From positions 1-40,157 of the forward strand of contig JBJKQL010000121.1 in the NCBI GenBank assembly GCA_046705265.1: 40,157 bases of DNA. Direction: 5' to 3'. The notes under the pieces were generated by a model. The model was not told the origin of the DNA. It saw nothing but the letters and a program-made list of their open reading frames with translations, and searched no databases. Shown here one piece after another: positions 1 through 7,404 of the stretch (position 1 is the stretch's first letter; the number at the start of each line of letters is the position of its first letter). The DNA comes from JAJYTL01 sp046705265 (lineage in GTDB: Bacteria; Pseudomonadota; Alphaproteobacteria; Ferrovibrionales; Ferrovibrionaceae). Both the position numbers and the translations under genes were made by a program.

Positions 1-309
1 CGTCGCGCCGCGGCCGCTCGCTGATCCCGGTCCTCGAATAATGCGGCCGCGTCGCCACCCTCAACTACGCCACCCCTCCATCACCGATCGTGAAAACCGC
101 TCCATCAAATACCGTGACCGCGCTCACCCACAATGCAGCGCAGTAATTTCGGCGGATAAGATCCTGCTTGAGATTCTTGAGGAAATACGACCCTACGCAC
201 CATGTAGCTTACCCGAGGCCCGACTGGTTTCCGGGGGAGCGGCTGGTGTGGTCGAGCTTTTCGAATATCTGACCAGAGAAAGAGATCCTTCGGTGTTGCA
301 ATAGCCCCG
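1..309. other. Left edge, no gene recognised
   Basis: I see no convincing gene here. One plus-strand open frame of 87 codons (41-304) exists, but it has no recognisable domain and no ribosome binding site. The stretch lies directly upstream of an IS3 transposase tail and is not in frame with it, so the rest of the transposase is missing or scrambled. Confidence 0.4.
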
Positions 310-414
310 GCCGACCTTCCACGGTTCATCGACCGAGTCTACAATACTCGCCTCCCGCATTCGGCGCTCGGGTATGTCACCCCGACCCAGTTCGAGGAGC
401 AACACGCCCGTTAG
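310..414 (+). pseudogene. IS3-family transposase, C-terminal remnant
   Basis: The frame ending at the TAG at 412-414 reads DLPRFIDRVYNTRLPHSALG and continues YVTPTQFEEQHAR. This matches the well-known end of IS3-family integrase-core transposases (a YNxxRxHSALGYxTPxxF pattern). About 34 codons are recognisable. Upstream in the same frame the similarity disappears and a stop occurs near 205, so the catalytic DDE residues are absent. It is a dead remnant left by an insertion followed by deletion. The family call comes from motif recognition only. Confidence 0.7.
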
Positions 415-431
415 ACGGTTTAATCAGCGGC

Positions 432-451
432 CGGATAAGTGTCTGACCCCA
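432..451. repeat. Possible terminal inverted repeat of the IS remnant
   Basis: About 20 bp after the transposase stop, the sequence CGGATAAGTGTCTGACCCCA lies where the end of an IS3-family element would be expected and finishes in CA. The opposite end of the element is not in the window, so the inverted repeat cannot be confirmed. The GTG that opens the downstream DUF3800 frame (439) falls inside this stretch. Confidence 0.3.
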
Positions 452-1698
452 AGGGCGCACACCATGAGGGGGTCATTATTCGCCGCGATTTCGCACCGTT
501 GACCGACGCCTCTTCGATTGAAGCGGATTTACACTATATACTCATACCGCGACCGCACCTTGGAATGCCCATGCCTGACATTGATGAGCTGAGGGATATG
601 CAGATACGGCTGCACGGGCTCACCAACGCCGATTGCATCTATACCTTCTACTATGATGAGACAAACAATATCCGGAAGTTGCATGTCGGCGCACAAGGTT
701 TGAATGTTGGCAGCCTGAACGTGTTCGTTCTAGGTGGCATTGTGCACGAAGGCTCGCCCCACTTCTTTGATATTGAAGCGCTGCGCAACGCGATTCGAAT
801 TCAGACGACAGCCGCCGAGATTAAGCTTAAGCATGTTGCCAATGGCGATTTCCTAGATCTGCTTCGATCAGCGAAGCTGACGAGCTTCTTGCGCTGGATC
901 ACCAATGGCGGGCTGATGATTCACTATCAGGAGGTGGACCCGCTCTATTGGTCGGTTGTCGATATCATCGATTCGATTCTTGCCGGCGTTGGCGAGCATG
1001 CGTTGTCCCCGTATCATGCGGTCTTGAAATGGGACTAGGCTGTACTTCTGAGAAGTGATCTCCGCGGCGCGGTCCGTCTCTTCTACCGCTACCGCTATCC
1101 GGGATTGGCTCCCGAGGATCGCAAGCCGTTCTTGAACGATCTTATCGCTTTTCTGAAAGACGATGGCGCCATCCTTCCACACTTCAACGCGAAGATGCTG
1201 AAGGGCGTGCTCCAGGCCGGCCTCGGACTGGACAGCCTAGCGTTCATTGAGGGTGAGACGCCCAATCTGCTAATCGATAGCTTCAGCGATTTTTACCTGG
1301 ATCGTATCGCGGTATTCAAATATGCCAACCATGTGTTTGACATGGAAAAGTCCATTCGGAATCGCTTCTTGGAAACCCTGCTTACCAGCGGCGGCAAGCC
1401 CGCAACTCACTACCGCTTTGCGGACTCCAAGGTCGACGCTGGAATCCAGATAGCAGACGTCATTGTGGGTGTGCTGGGCAAGCTGCACAGCTACTTGACG
1501 GAAACACCGCGGGAGCGCGTTGCGGAGGCACGGGCAAGCCTGAACGGTACGAGCTTGCAAAACGTTGAACTGCTGCGTGATCTCATCGACACCTCGGATG
1601 CAGCTAACGTTGCCTTTCTTCATCATATCGCAAGCGTGCACGATCTTGACAAGCTCGATCTATTTCTCCGCTTCCGCGATGGTTCTTATGCCACGTGA
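439..1698 (+). pseudogene. DUF3800 protein interrupted by an in-frame TAG
   Basis: Two open stretches in one frame (439-1035 and 1039-1698) are separated only by a TAG at 1036-1038. Together they give about 419 codons. The first half carries YTFYYDETNNIRKLHV (residues about 69-84), the acidic N-terminal motif of DUF3800 proteins, and the second carries the C-terminal RFADSKVDAGIQIADVIVG pattern. DUF3800 has an RNase H-like fold and is common on mobile and defence-rich DNA; its biochemical role is not settled. The codons around the stop read through as ordinary protein (VLKWD-stop-AVLLRSDLRGAVRLF), so a point mutation is likelier than a frameshift. The start is doubtful: the GTG at 439 lies in the presumed IS end, so the native N-terminus may be lost. 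A true amber readthrough is possible but not supported. Confidence 0.75.
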
Positions 1699-2159
1699 GG
1701 CCACTGCCATAGGGTCACTCCTCGAAAGAAACCATGCAAGCGGATTGCCCCCCCCTGAGCCACGGCGTTTTACGGTAGACCCTGGGTCAGGGGATCTCAT
1801 TCACGGAATCGCGCCCGCTCCAATTGCCAGACCCATTTCACTTGCAGTTCCCGAATGACCGCAAACTGCAGACGGAGACGTTGAAGACGCCTTCGTCGCC
1901 GCAGCGGTGGACCCCTCAACCGACCGCACCGCGAACGACGGGTTTCTCCCTTGAGCCGTCCTCGGCCGCAAGCGCTACTAACAACACCCCGCTTTCAGTT
2001 CCTCGTTTAAGCGCGAGCGTTCAGCGGTCTCCGATTTAATTCACGACCATCCGATGGTCTATCCGGCCGGATCAGTGCTGTGCTTCGGTCTGCGTTGGAC
2101 ATCGTTTGCGTCGCGCAGCATTGCGATTTCTCTTCCATAGTTTTTCGGCGGCCGCGCCA
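1699..2159. other. Intergenic stretch, nothing recognised
   Basis: No open frame here has a recognisable product or a good ribosome binding site. The stretch between the broken DUF3800 gene and the repeat-protein leader is probably decayed mobile DNA and must hold the promoter for the downstream leader, which I cannot place with confidence. Confidence 0.4.
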
Positions 2160-2183
2160 CCCGGCCTCACGCCGGGCTTCTTC
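2160..2183 (+). terminator. Terminator-like hairpin 1 in the leader
   Basis: A perfect 6-bp stem (CCCGGC at 2160-2165, GCCGGG at 2171-2176) with a 5-nt loop is followed by CTTCTTCC. The pyrimidine tail is poor in T, so termination would be weak. It is the first of two GC hairpins before the repeat-protein gene. Confidence 0.4.
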
Positions 2184-2236
2184 CGCGCGTCCGCCAGACT
2201 TGCCATTCCTCCTTTTCCTCCTTGTGAGATCAGGCA

Positions 2237-2281
2237 GGTCTCCGGATCCGTAGAGACCCTCTGAAGTCTCTGCCCGGTCTC
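2237..2281 (+). promoter_or_regulatory. Mutually exclusive pairing elements in the leader
   Basis: GAGACC at 2253-2258 is complementary to GGTCTC at 2237-2242 and to a second GGTCTC at 2276-2281; its GAGAC part also pairs with GTCTC at 2266-2270. Only one of these pairings can form at a time. They sit just upstream of a terminator-like hairpin that abuts the Shine-Dalgarno sequence, an arrangement typical of attenuators. Function is inferred from layout only. Confidence 0.35.
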
Positions 2282-2293
2282 CCCATCCATCCT

Positions 2294-2323
2294 CCCGGCC
2301 GCACGCGGCCGGGTTTCGTTTTC
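2294..2323 (+). terminator. Terminator-like hairpin 2, directly before the SD
   Basis: A perfect 8-bp GC stem (CCCGGCCG at 2294-2301, CGGCCGGG at 2306-2313) with a CACG loop is followed by TTTCGTTTTC. The Shine-Dalgarno AAGGAGG begins at 2324 and the ATG is at 2336, so no promoter fits between hairpin and gene. Transcription of the gene must therefore pass this structure, which suggests conditional termination or translation control. Confidence 0.6.
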
Positions 2324-2335
2324 AAGGAGGCCGCT

Positions 2336-3334
2336 ATGGCAAACAATGCTCTCGACACCCTTTCCCTCGCTCGCTCTCTCGAGCAGAGCGGCATGCCCCG
2401 CAACCGGGCGGAGGGCATCGCCGCCGCCGCCGGCAATGCCGTCTCGGCATCCGGCTCAAGGCCACGAGAAGTCGCCGATGCCCTGGCCGGCAGCGGATTG
2501 CCGGCGGCTGTGGCGGATGCCCTCGCGACCCTCTTCTCCAAACTTGACCTGCCCAAAGCCGGCGCCGTCGTCGATACCATCTCTCTTGCACGCAAGCTCG
2601 AGGCCGCAGGGATGAGATCGACCGAGGCCGGGGTCCTCCTCACGTTCCTTTATGAGCGGTGGCCGGCGCGGTGGCGTACGACGATCTTCAGCACGGTCCA
2701 TACCGCCCGCGCGCTCGCGTACGCCGGATTGCCGGAGACCGCGGCCGAAGCGCTCACGCGGATTATTTGCGATACCCGCCAGGGCAAGGCGCCGGATACC
2801 CTGACCATCGCCCGCAACCTCGCCACCGCTGGTGTGATCGAGCTGCGAGCCGAGGCGATCGCCCGCTGCCTGCTTCTTGTGTCGACCCGATCCGACCAGA
2901 GCAATCTTTCCGATCTGCTCACCGCCGGCCTGACCACCGAAAGCGCCGGCATGCTTCGGGACGCCGTGTTCCACGCGATCACGGCCGGCCTCGTCATCGA
3001 TACACGCGGAATCGCCAATATCTTGCGATCGACCGGCATTCGGCCCGCCGCCGTCGACGCCTTTGCCGATGTCTGCCTCGACGTCGCGGCAACCGCCGTC
3101 GGTGCGGTGGTCGGCAGCTTGAGTCTTTCCCGCAAGCTCGCGAATGGCGGCATTCCGCTGCCCCAGGCCATGGTCATCGCCGGCGTCCTCTATCGCTTCA
3201 AGACCCGGAGCCTCCACCCCCTGCCGCATGCTGCCGTGATCGCCGAAGCCCTCGAGGCGGCACGCTTTGACCCCGACGATGCCCGCGGCTTCGCCCTGGC
3301 CATCCGCCGTCTCGCCTCCTGGCGACCCACATAG
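2336..3334 (+). CDS. Tandem helical-hairpin repeat protein, function unknown
   Basis: The product has 332 residues and a strong start (AAGGAGG, 5-nt spacer, ATG). It is almost wholly made of about nine degenerate repeats of 32-39 residues with the pattern DTxSLARxLxxAGhxxxxAExh. The turn glycines fall at residues 19, 54, 92, 131, 166, 198, 234 and 272; the ninth repeat has R310 there. Each unit reads as two short helices around a Gly-hydrophobic-Pro turn. A single unit resembles the N-terminal LExxGFxxxQAE motif of DUF1640/CCDC90-type proteins, but the long coiled coil of that family is absent. There is no signal peptide or membrane segment, so it is probably a cytoplasmic binding scaffold. 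It lies upstream of the HTH and integrase genes, which suggests element cargo. The partner (protein or nucleic acid) cannot be told from sequence. Confidence 0.75.
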   Translation: MANNALDTLSLARSLEQSGMPRNRAEGIAAAAGNAVSASGSRPREVADALAGSGLPAAVADALATLFSKLDLPKAGAVVDTISLARKLEAAGMRSTEAGVLLTFLYERWPARWRTTIFSTVHTARALAYAGLPETAAEALTRIICDTRQGKAPDTLTIARNLATAGVIELRAEAIARCLLLVSTRSDQSNLSDLLTAGLTTESAGMLRDAVFHAITAGLVIDTRGIANILRSTGIRPAAVDAFADVCLDVAATAVGAVVGSLSLSRKLANGGIPLPQAMVIAGVLYRFKTRSLHPLPHAAVIAEALEAARFDPDDARGFALAIRRLASWRPT

Positions 3335-3400
3335 GAGAAGCACTCAACACCAATACAGAGTCGCGACCGTAATCCGACGCCAAAAGCTCGCTTGCAAAAA

Positions 3401-3480
3401 ATTGCGAAGAATTGCGACGAATTGCGACGAATTGCGAGTAAAGGCGAGAAAAGCGTCGCAATTTTGATATTAATTGCGAG
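3401..3480 (+). repeat. 10-bp iterated sites (ATTGCGACGA type)
   Basis: Four head-to-tail 10-bp units occupy 3401-3440 (ATTGCGAAGA, ATTGCGACGA twice, ATTGCGAGTA). An exact inverted copy, CGTCGCAAT, lies at 3454-3462 and a further direct partial copy, ATTGCGAG, at 3473-3480. The 10-bp period puts every copy on the same face of the helix, as in cooperative operator arrays or iterons. The array lies directly upstream of the HTH and integrase genes in a locally AT-rich stretch. Confidence 0.6.
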
Positions 3481-3510
3481 ACTTGACTTTCTATTTTTCT
3501 GTATATCTCA

Positions 3511-3527
3511 TACCTATTCTATAGGTA
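3511..3527. promoter_or_regulatory. 17-bp palindromic operator candidate
   Basis: TACCTATTCTATAGGTA has perfect 7-bp arms around a TCT centre. It lies 16 bp before the ATG of the small HTH protein in the AT-rich promoter zone that follows the iterated sites; a TTGACT at 3483-3488 could be a -35 element. Autoregulation by the HTH product is a natural guess. Confidence 0.45.
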
Positions 3528-3542
3528 GTTTTAGGCGACGAA

Positions 3543-3839
3543 ATGAAGGATCCAACAAAGCCCACCTCCGAACCACTGCGCCGATGCGTTGATGCCCCTA
3601 CGGCGGCGGCCTATCTCGGCATGAGTCCTGGTGTGTTCCGCCGCCTGGTCGCGATGCGCCGATTACCCTCCCCGGTGGATTTCGACGGGCTGACGAGGCT
3701 GAAACTCTGGGATCTCGCGGCCCTGGACGCCGAACTTGACCGGCTCTCCGGCCTCGCGCAACCTTCGCCGGTGGTGGCTCAGCAAGCAGAAGCTGAAAGG
3801 CGCGCCCGTGAACGAAAAAATTCGCTACGTCGAGGCTAG
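3543..3839 (+). CDS. Small helix-turn-helix protein, AlpA/excisionase-like
   Basis: The product has 98 residues. Residues about 18-60 (APTAAAYLGMSPGVFRRLVA and the following MRRLPSPVDFDGLTRLKLWDL) have the form of a MerR-like DNA-binding HTH with a short wing, as seen in AlpA-type regulators and excisionases. The C-terminal third is a charged helix (AEAERRARERKNSLRRG). It overlaps the integrase start by 32 bp, so the two are probably translated from one mRNA. Such proteins commonly bend attachment-site DNA or control integrase transcription. Which of these it does is not visible, but a palindrome and a 10-bp repeat array lie immediately upstream. Confidence 0.65.
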   Translation: MKDPTKPTSEPLRRCVDAPTAAAYLGMSPGVFRRLVAMRRLPSPVDFDGLTRLKLWDLAALDAELDRLSGLAQPSPVVAQQAEAERRARERKNSLRRG

Positions 3840-4851
3840 GCAACGGGCCAGCGGCAAGGTGGCCTATTATTGGCATCGCCGGGGCCATGCTGTCGTCCGC
3901 TTGCCGGACGATGCTGCGGCACGATTCGCAATGCAGCGGAAATTGAACAACACGGCCGACGCAAAACAGACCGGTAAGCGGCATCTACCGGCGCTCGAGG
4001 GGTCGATCACATGGGTAGTCGAGCGCTATCTGGACAGTGATAGGTATGGGGACCTCGCGGGGTCGTCAAAAACAGCCTATTCCGGCTGTCTCAGGGTGAT
4101 CCAGCACCTATGGGGGGACATTCTCTTGCCGGCACTTTCACGGCGTGCCGTGGTCGACTTCTTGGACGGCGTGCCTTCTGTGGGCATGAAGCGTATCTAT
4201 GCCGCCTGCCTCAAAAATCTGTGGGGTGTCGGGGCCTATTATGGCGTCGTCCAGATGGGCGCGAGCCCTGTGACCGACCTGCGCCTGAGTACGCCGGCGC
4301 CGCGCTCCGAGATCTGGAAACCGGAGGATTGTGCTAAGTTCGCGACCGCCGCCCAAGAGCTGGGCGCACCGGCATGGCTGATGGTGGGATTCAATTTCTG
4401 CCGCTACAGCGCTCAGCGCATCGGCGATGTCCGCAAACTCACGCGCGCCAACCTGAAGAACGGTACTTCGCTAGCCTTGACGCAGACCAAGACGAGCCAG
4501 CCTGTGGAGTTCCGCCTTCACCGGGCGCTGCTGCCGGTCCTCGCCTCGCTGACCACCATCTATCTGGTGGCGCATGTGGATGGCCGGCCAGTACCCGAGG
4601 GCACATGGGAGACTTGGTTTCGCCGGGTGAGAGCGCATGCCGGCCTCAATCATCTTCACCTCCACGACCTGCGACGGACGGCCGTGCTCGAGATGCGGCT
4701 TGCCGGCGTCTCGCTTGACGACATCTCTAAGATCACCGGGCACTCGGTACGATACGTGAAGGTTTTATGCGACACCTATCTGCCGGCTCATCCCGCCCTC
4801 GCTAGCGCGGCGATCGGGAAGTGGGAAGACTGGGGTGGCTATGATGGGTGA
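3808..4851 (+). CDS. Tyrosine recombinase / integrase
   Basis: This is a 347-residue phage-type site-specific recombinase. The catalytic set is complete by eye: Arg204 in SAQRIGD, Lys228 in TQTKTS, H286-DLR-R289 in HLHDLRRT, His312 in ITGHS, and the nucleophile Tyr324 in CDTYLPAH. Residues about 60-160 form the core-binding domain. I chose the GTG at 3808, which begins NEKIRYVEARQR; the open frame extends back to 3736, but that stretch overlaps the HTH gene. It lies at the boundary with the chromosomal core and is followed within 20 bp by a palindrome cluster that may be its attachment site. It looks functional. Its element is presumably the DNA to its left. Confidence 0.92.
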   Translation: MNEKIRYVEARQRASGKVAYYWHRRGHAVVRLPDDAAARFAMQRKLNNTADAKQTGKRHLPALEGSITWVVERYLDSDRYGDLAGSSKTAYSGCLRVIQHLWGDILLPALSRRAVVDFLDGVPSVGMKRIYAACLKNLWGVGAYYGVVQMGASPVTDLRLSTPAPRSEIWKPEDCAKFATAAQELGAPAWLMVGFNFCRYSAQRIGDVRKLTRANLKNGTSLALTQTKTSQPVEFRLHRALLPVLASLTTIYLVAHVDGRPVPEGTWETWFRRVRAHAGLNHLHLHDLRRTAVLEMRLAGVSLDDISKITGHSVRYVKVLCDTYLPAHPALASAAIGKWEDWGGYDG

Positions 4852-4867
4852 AAACCAGAACGAAATT

Positions 4868-4906
4868 CCAACGCGTTGGACTCTTTTGGGACCAATGAGT
4901 CCAACG
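4868..4906. repeat. Palindrome cluster after the integrase, possible att site
   Basis: CCAACGCGTTGG (4868-4879) is a perfect 12-bp palindrome. Overlapping it, CGTTGGACTC (4874-4883) pairs perfectly with GAGTCCAACG (4897-4906) across 13 nt. CCAACG therefore occurs three times, twice direct and once inverted. The position between the integrase stop and the first core gene fits a recombination site. There is no T-run, so an intrinsic terminator is less likely. Confidence 0.45.
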
Positions 4907-5019
4907 TGGCTCAATGAATTCAAGCGGATAGTTGGCATAAAAATTAACAAGAGGTAAATTGCGCCACCGAGGGGTCAGGCCGGCGTGCCCGATGGTGCGC
5001 CGATGACGAAGGATTGAGT

Positions 5020-5928
5020 ATGCCGCATGTTAAAGTCGGTCTCGCCCTTGGTAGCGGGGTCGCGCGAGGATGGGCCCATATCGGCATCATCCAAACCCTG
5101 CTTGATGCCGGAATCGTACCAGACATCATTGCCGGGACTTCGATCGGCGCGCTCGTCGGGGGTCTGTATCTCGGAGGCCAGTTGCAGGCCCTGGACGATT
5201 GGAGCCGCGGGTTGAGCCGTTTGAAGATCACCCGCTATCTCGATTTCCAATTTGGCGGCGGCGGCCTGATTACCGGCCGCCGGCTGACCGACCTTTTGGA
5301 GCGCACCGTGGGGGGGATCCACATTCAAGACCTCAGCCACCCCTTCGTCGCCATCGCCACCGACCTCGTCACCGGTCGCGAGATTTGGCTGCGCGAAGGC
5401 AAGCTGATCGACGCAATGCGCGCCTCCTATGCCCTGCCTGGCCTCTTCACGCCGATCGAAATCGATGGCCGTTGGCTGGTGGACGGGGCTCTGGTTAATC
5501 CGGTACCGGTCTCGGTCTGCCGCCGGGCGGGCGCTGAGGTCGTGATTGCTGTCGATCTTAACGCCGACAACGTCGGCCGAGGCGTCCCGGGCAACGGCCG
5601 AAGCGCCATTATTCCACCGGAAGACGAGAAGGAGATCGCCGATGCCATGCCACGCGGCCGCGTCGCCGATTTGGTGAAGCGGCAGTTCTTCGGCAGCCGG
5701 AAAAGCACCCCATCGCTTTTCGAGGTCATGGTCGGATCGCTGAATGTGCTGCAAAACCACCTTAGCCGGTCGCGGCTTGCCGGCGATCCGCCCGATATCC
5801 TGATGACGCCGCGGCTCGGCCATGTCGGGCTGCTGGACTTCCATCGCGCCGACGAGATCATCGCAGAAGGTAACGCCGCAGCCGAGAGGGCACTCACCCC
5901 GCTCCGCAACCTCCTTGGCGTCACCTGA
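5020..5928 (+). CDS. Patatin-like phospholipase family protein (RssA type)
   Basis: The product has 302 residues. It carries the GTSIG nucleophile elbow with Ser41 and the catalytic-dyad Asp155 in VDGALVNPVPV, plus the Gly-rich oxyanion segment LALGSGVARGWAHIG near the N-terminus. These are the marks of bacterial patatin-like lipid acyl hydrolases. The ATG at 5020 is preferred over the in-frame TTG at 5014 because AAGGA lies 7 nt upstream. There is no signal peptide, so a cytoplasmic or inner-face lipid hydrolase is expected; the substrate is unknown. It is the first core gene after the integrase and converges with the creatininase gene. Confidence 0.88.
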   Translation: MPHVKVGLALGSGVARGWAHIGIIQTLLDAGIVPDIIAGTSIGALVGGLYLGGQLQALDDWSRGLSRLKITRYLDFQFGGGGLITGRRLTDLLERTVGGIHIQDLSHPFVAIATDLVTGREIWLREGKLIDAMRASYALPGLFTPIEIDGRWLVDGALVNPVPVSVCRRAGAEVVIAVDLNADNVGRGVPGNGRSAIIPPEDEKEIADAMPRGRVADLVKRQFFGSRKSTPSLFEVMVGSLNVLQNHLSRSRLAGDPPDILMTPRLGHVGLLDFHRADEIIAEGNAAAERALTPLRNLLGVT

Positions 5929-5953
5929 ACGGAAGTCTCGATCCGGCGCGGCC

Positions 5954-6703
5954 TTAAGCGTCGGCGAGCCAGTTCCGGTAATCGGCGCTCAACCCCTCAA
6001 CCGCGAGATCGAATATCTGCTTTCCCGCCTCGACGCTTGCTAGTGCCGAATCCGAACCAATGCGGCCATCCGGAAAATTGCGGCGATAGTCATCGGCATC
6101 GGCAAAGGTGCCACGCGGTGCGATTTTGGGCTCGAGCGTACGACCTAGCTGTGCCGTTTGCGGATAAGCGAACCAAGTAAGCGAAATTTCGGACGGCGTC
6201 GCGTGGCTGCCCTCGCCGTCGCCGAACAACTCCCGCGCCGTCTCCATAACCCGCGGCGCCTGCCACCAGTTCTTGAGCCGGCATTTGATGCCGCTGCCGC
6301 TGTCCGGCGTCTTGAGGCTGACTTCGGCATAAATCTCTGAAAAGGCGGCGCTCAGCGTCGCAATGTTACCGCCGTGGCCGTTGATGAAATAAAAGCGTTG
6401 AAACCCATGCCGCACCAGGGAAGCGACGCAATCGCGCACCATCGCGATCAAGGTTGAAGGCCTGAGACTGATCGAACCTGGGAAGGCGAGGTGATGTTGC
6501 GCCATGCCGATCGGGAGCGTCGGCGCAACCATGGCGGAAGCCGTCTCGCCGATGGCGCGGGCGACGATCTCGGCGCAGATCGCGTCGGTGCCGATCAACC
6601 CGATCGGGCCGTGTTGCTCGGTCGAGCCGATGGGAACGATGATGCCGCGGCTCTGATGAAGATAGGTTTCGACCTCGGGCCAAGTCAGAAGATGTAGTAG
6701 CAT
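5954..6703 (-). CDS. Creatininase family protein
   Basis: The product has 249 residues. The metal-binding and active-site motifs of the creatininase/MftE family are present: STEQHGPIGLIGTDA near residues 27-41, FINGHGGN near 106-113, and GEGSHATPSEIS near 160-175. The family comprises metal-dependent amidohydrolases acting on creatinine, formamides or modified peptides. The substrate cannot be read from the sequence and there are no creatine-pathway neighbours. GGAGGG lies 9 nt before the ATG. It is cytoplasmic. Confidence 0.87.
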   Translation of the reverse strand: MLLHLLTWPEVETYLHQSRGIIVPIGSTEQHGPIGLIGTDAICAEIVARAIGETASAMVAPTLPIGMAQHHLAFPGSISLRPSTLIAMVRDCVASLVRHGFQRFYFINGHGGNIATLSAAFSEIYAEVSLKTPDSGSGIKCRLKNWWQAPRVMETARELFGDGEGSHATPSEISLTWFAYPQTAQLGRTLEPKIAPRGTFADADDYRRNFPDGRIGSDSALASVEAGKQIFDLAVEGLSADYRNWLADA

Positions 6704-6814
6704 GGTAGTCTTACCCTCCGCTCACCCCCTTTGTGCGCCGCTCGTGGCCGCGACGCAACCCTGGCGTCCGTGACGCAGATCGGCCCCATTAACGTCTGGC
6801 CTGCAAGCGGCAGC

Positions 6815-7156
6815 TTAATGATCGTTCGGCGCCATCGCTTGGGCTCCCCTGCCGGTTTCGTATGCGAGGCCTTCGGCGGTCACCACGATGGCATAGGGAA
6901 AGATGCCACGCGCCAAGCCTTTCCGCTCGAGCACCGTAAAGACCGCAGGATTGGCGAAACCGCTCGCGTCACGGGCGGAAATTAAATAGGAGCCGACATG
7001 GACGTGGTCGCCGTGCGGTGACGGCAAGGGCGGAAGCCGCATGCCGCCCGCTCCATCGGGCGCGGCCGAATGCTGATCGCGGGCCAGGACCTGTAACAGG
7101 GCCAGGGTTCGGAGCTGTAGCTTGTTGAGATTGAGCGGATTGCGCTTTGGGGGCAT
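6815..7156 (-). CDS. Conserved-looking hypothetical protein
   Basis: The product has 113 residues, with GAGG 4 nt before the ATG. The N-terminus (NPLNLNKLQLRTLALLQVLA) is helical, the middle is rich in His, Pro and Gly (SPHGDHVHVGSYLI), and the C-terminal half (FANPAVFTVLERKGLARGI) resembles a winged-helix-like segment, as if a short DNA-binding fold. I do not recognise the family. Codon use and the ribosome binding site support a real gene. It lies downstream of tRNA-Ala on the same strand. Confidence 0.6.
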   Translation of the reverse strand: MPPKRNPLNLNKLQLRTLALLQVLARDQHSAAPDGAGGMRLPPLPSPHGDHVHVGSYLISARDASGFANPAVFTVLERKGLARGIFPYAIVVTAEGLAYETGRGAQAMAPNDH

Positions 7157-7212
7157 GGCGCCTCGAACCTGGCAAGAACGTCGGTGCTGAGAAGCTGGGC
7201 CACCGGGCGGGT

Positions 7213-7288
7213 GGTGGAGCCGAGGGGAATCGAACCCCTGACCTCCTCATTGCGAACGAGGCGCTCTCCCAGCTGAGCTACGGCCCCC
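7213..7288 (-). tRNA. tRNA-Ala (anticodon CGC)
   Basis: The minus strand folds into a full cloverleaf: acceptor GGGGCCG/CGGCTCC with the G3-U70 pair that identifies tRNA-Ala, D arm GCTC/GAGC, anticodon stem CCTCG/TGAGG with loop TTCGCAA (anticodon CGC, reading GCG), and T arm AGGGG-TTCGATT-CCCCT. CCA is encoded (7213-7215 on the minus strand). No sign of an inserted element at its 3' end. Confidence 0.95.
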
Positions 7289-7404
7289 GGACCCAGGCGG
7301 CCGGCAGTCTCGTACCGGCCCCCGCCCGTGTCAAGGCGCGAGGCGCTTCCGTCTTGCTTTTCTGAGCCACCGCGGGTTAGTTAAGGCCGACTGATCGGAT
7401 ACAC

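Noticed and set aside
41..304. Possible protein of 87 residues at the left edge
   Set aside because: No ribosome binding site, no recognisable motif, and not in frame with the transposase tail that follows.
3401..3440. Short direct repeats as a CRISPR array
   Set aside because: Units are only 10 bp with no spacers between them, and no cas genes are present.
4868..4906. Inverted repeat after the integrase as an intrinsic terminator
   Set aside because: The loop is long (13 nt) and no T-run follows on either strand.
7213..7288. tRNA-Ala as the attachment site of the left integrase
   Set aside because: Core genes lie on both sides of it and the integrase is more than 2 kb away with ordinary genes between.
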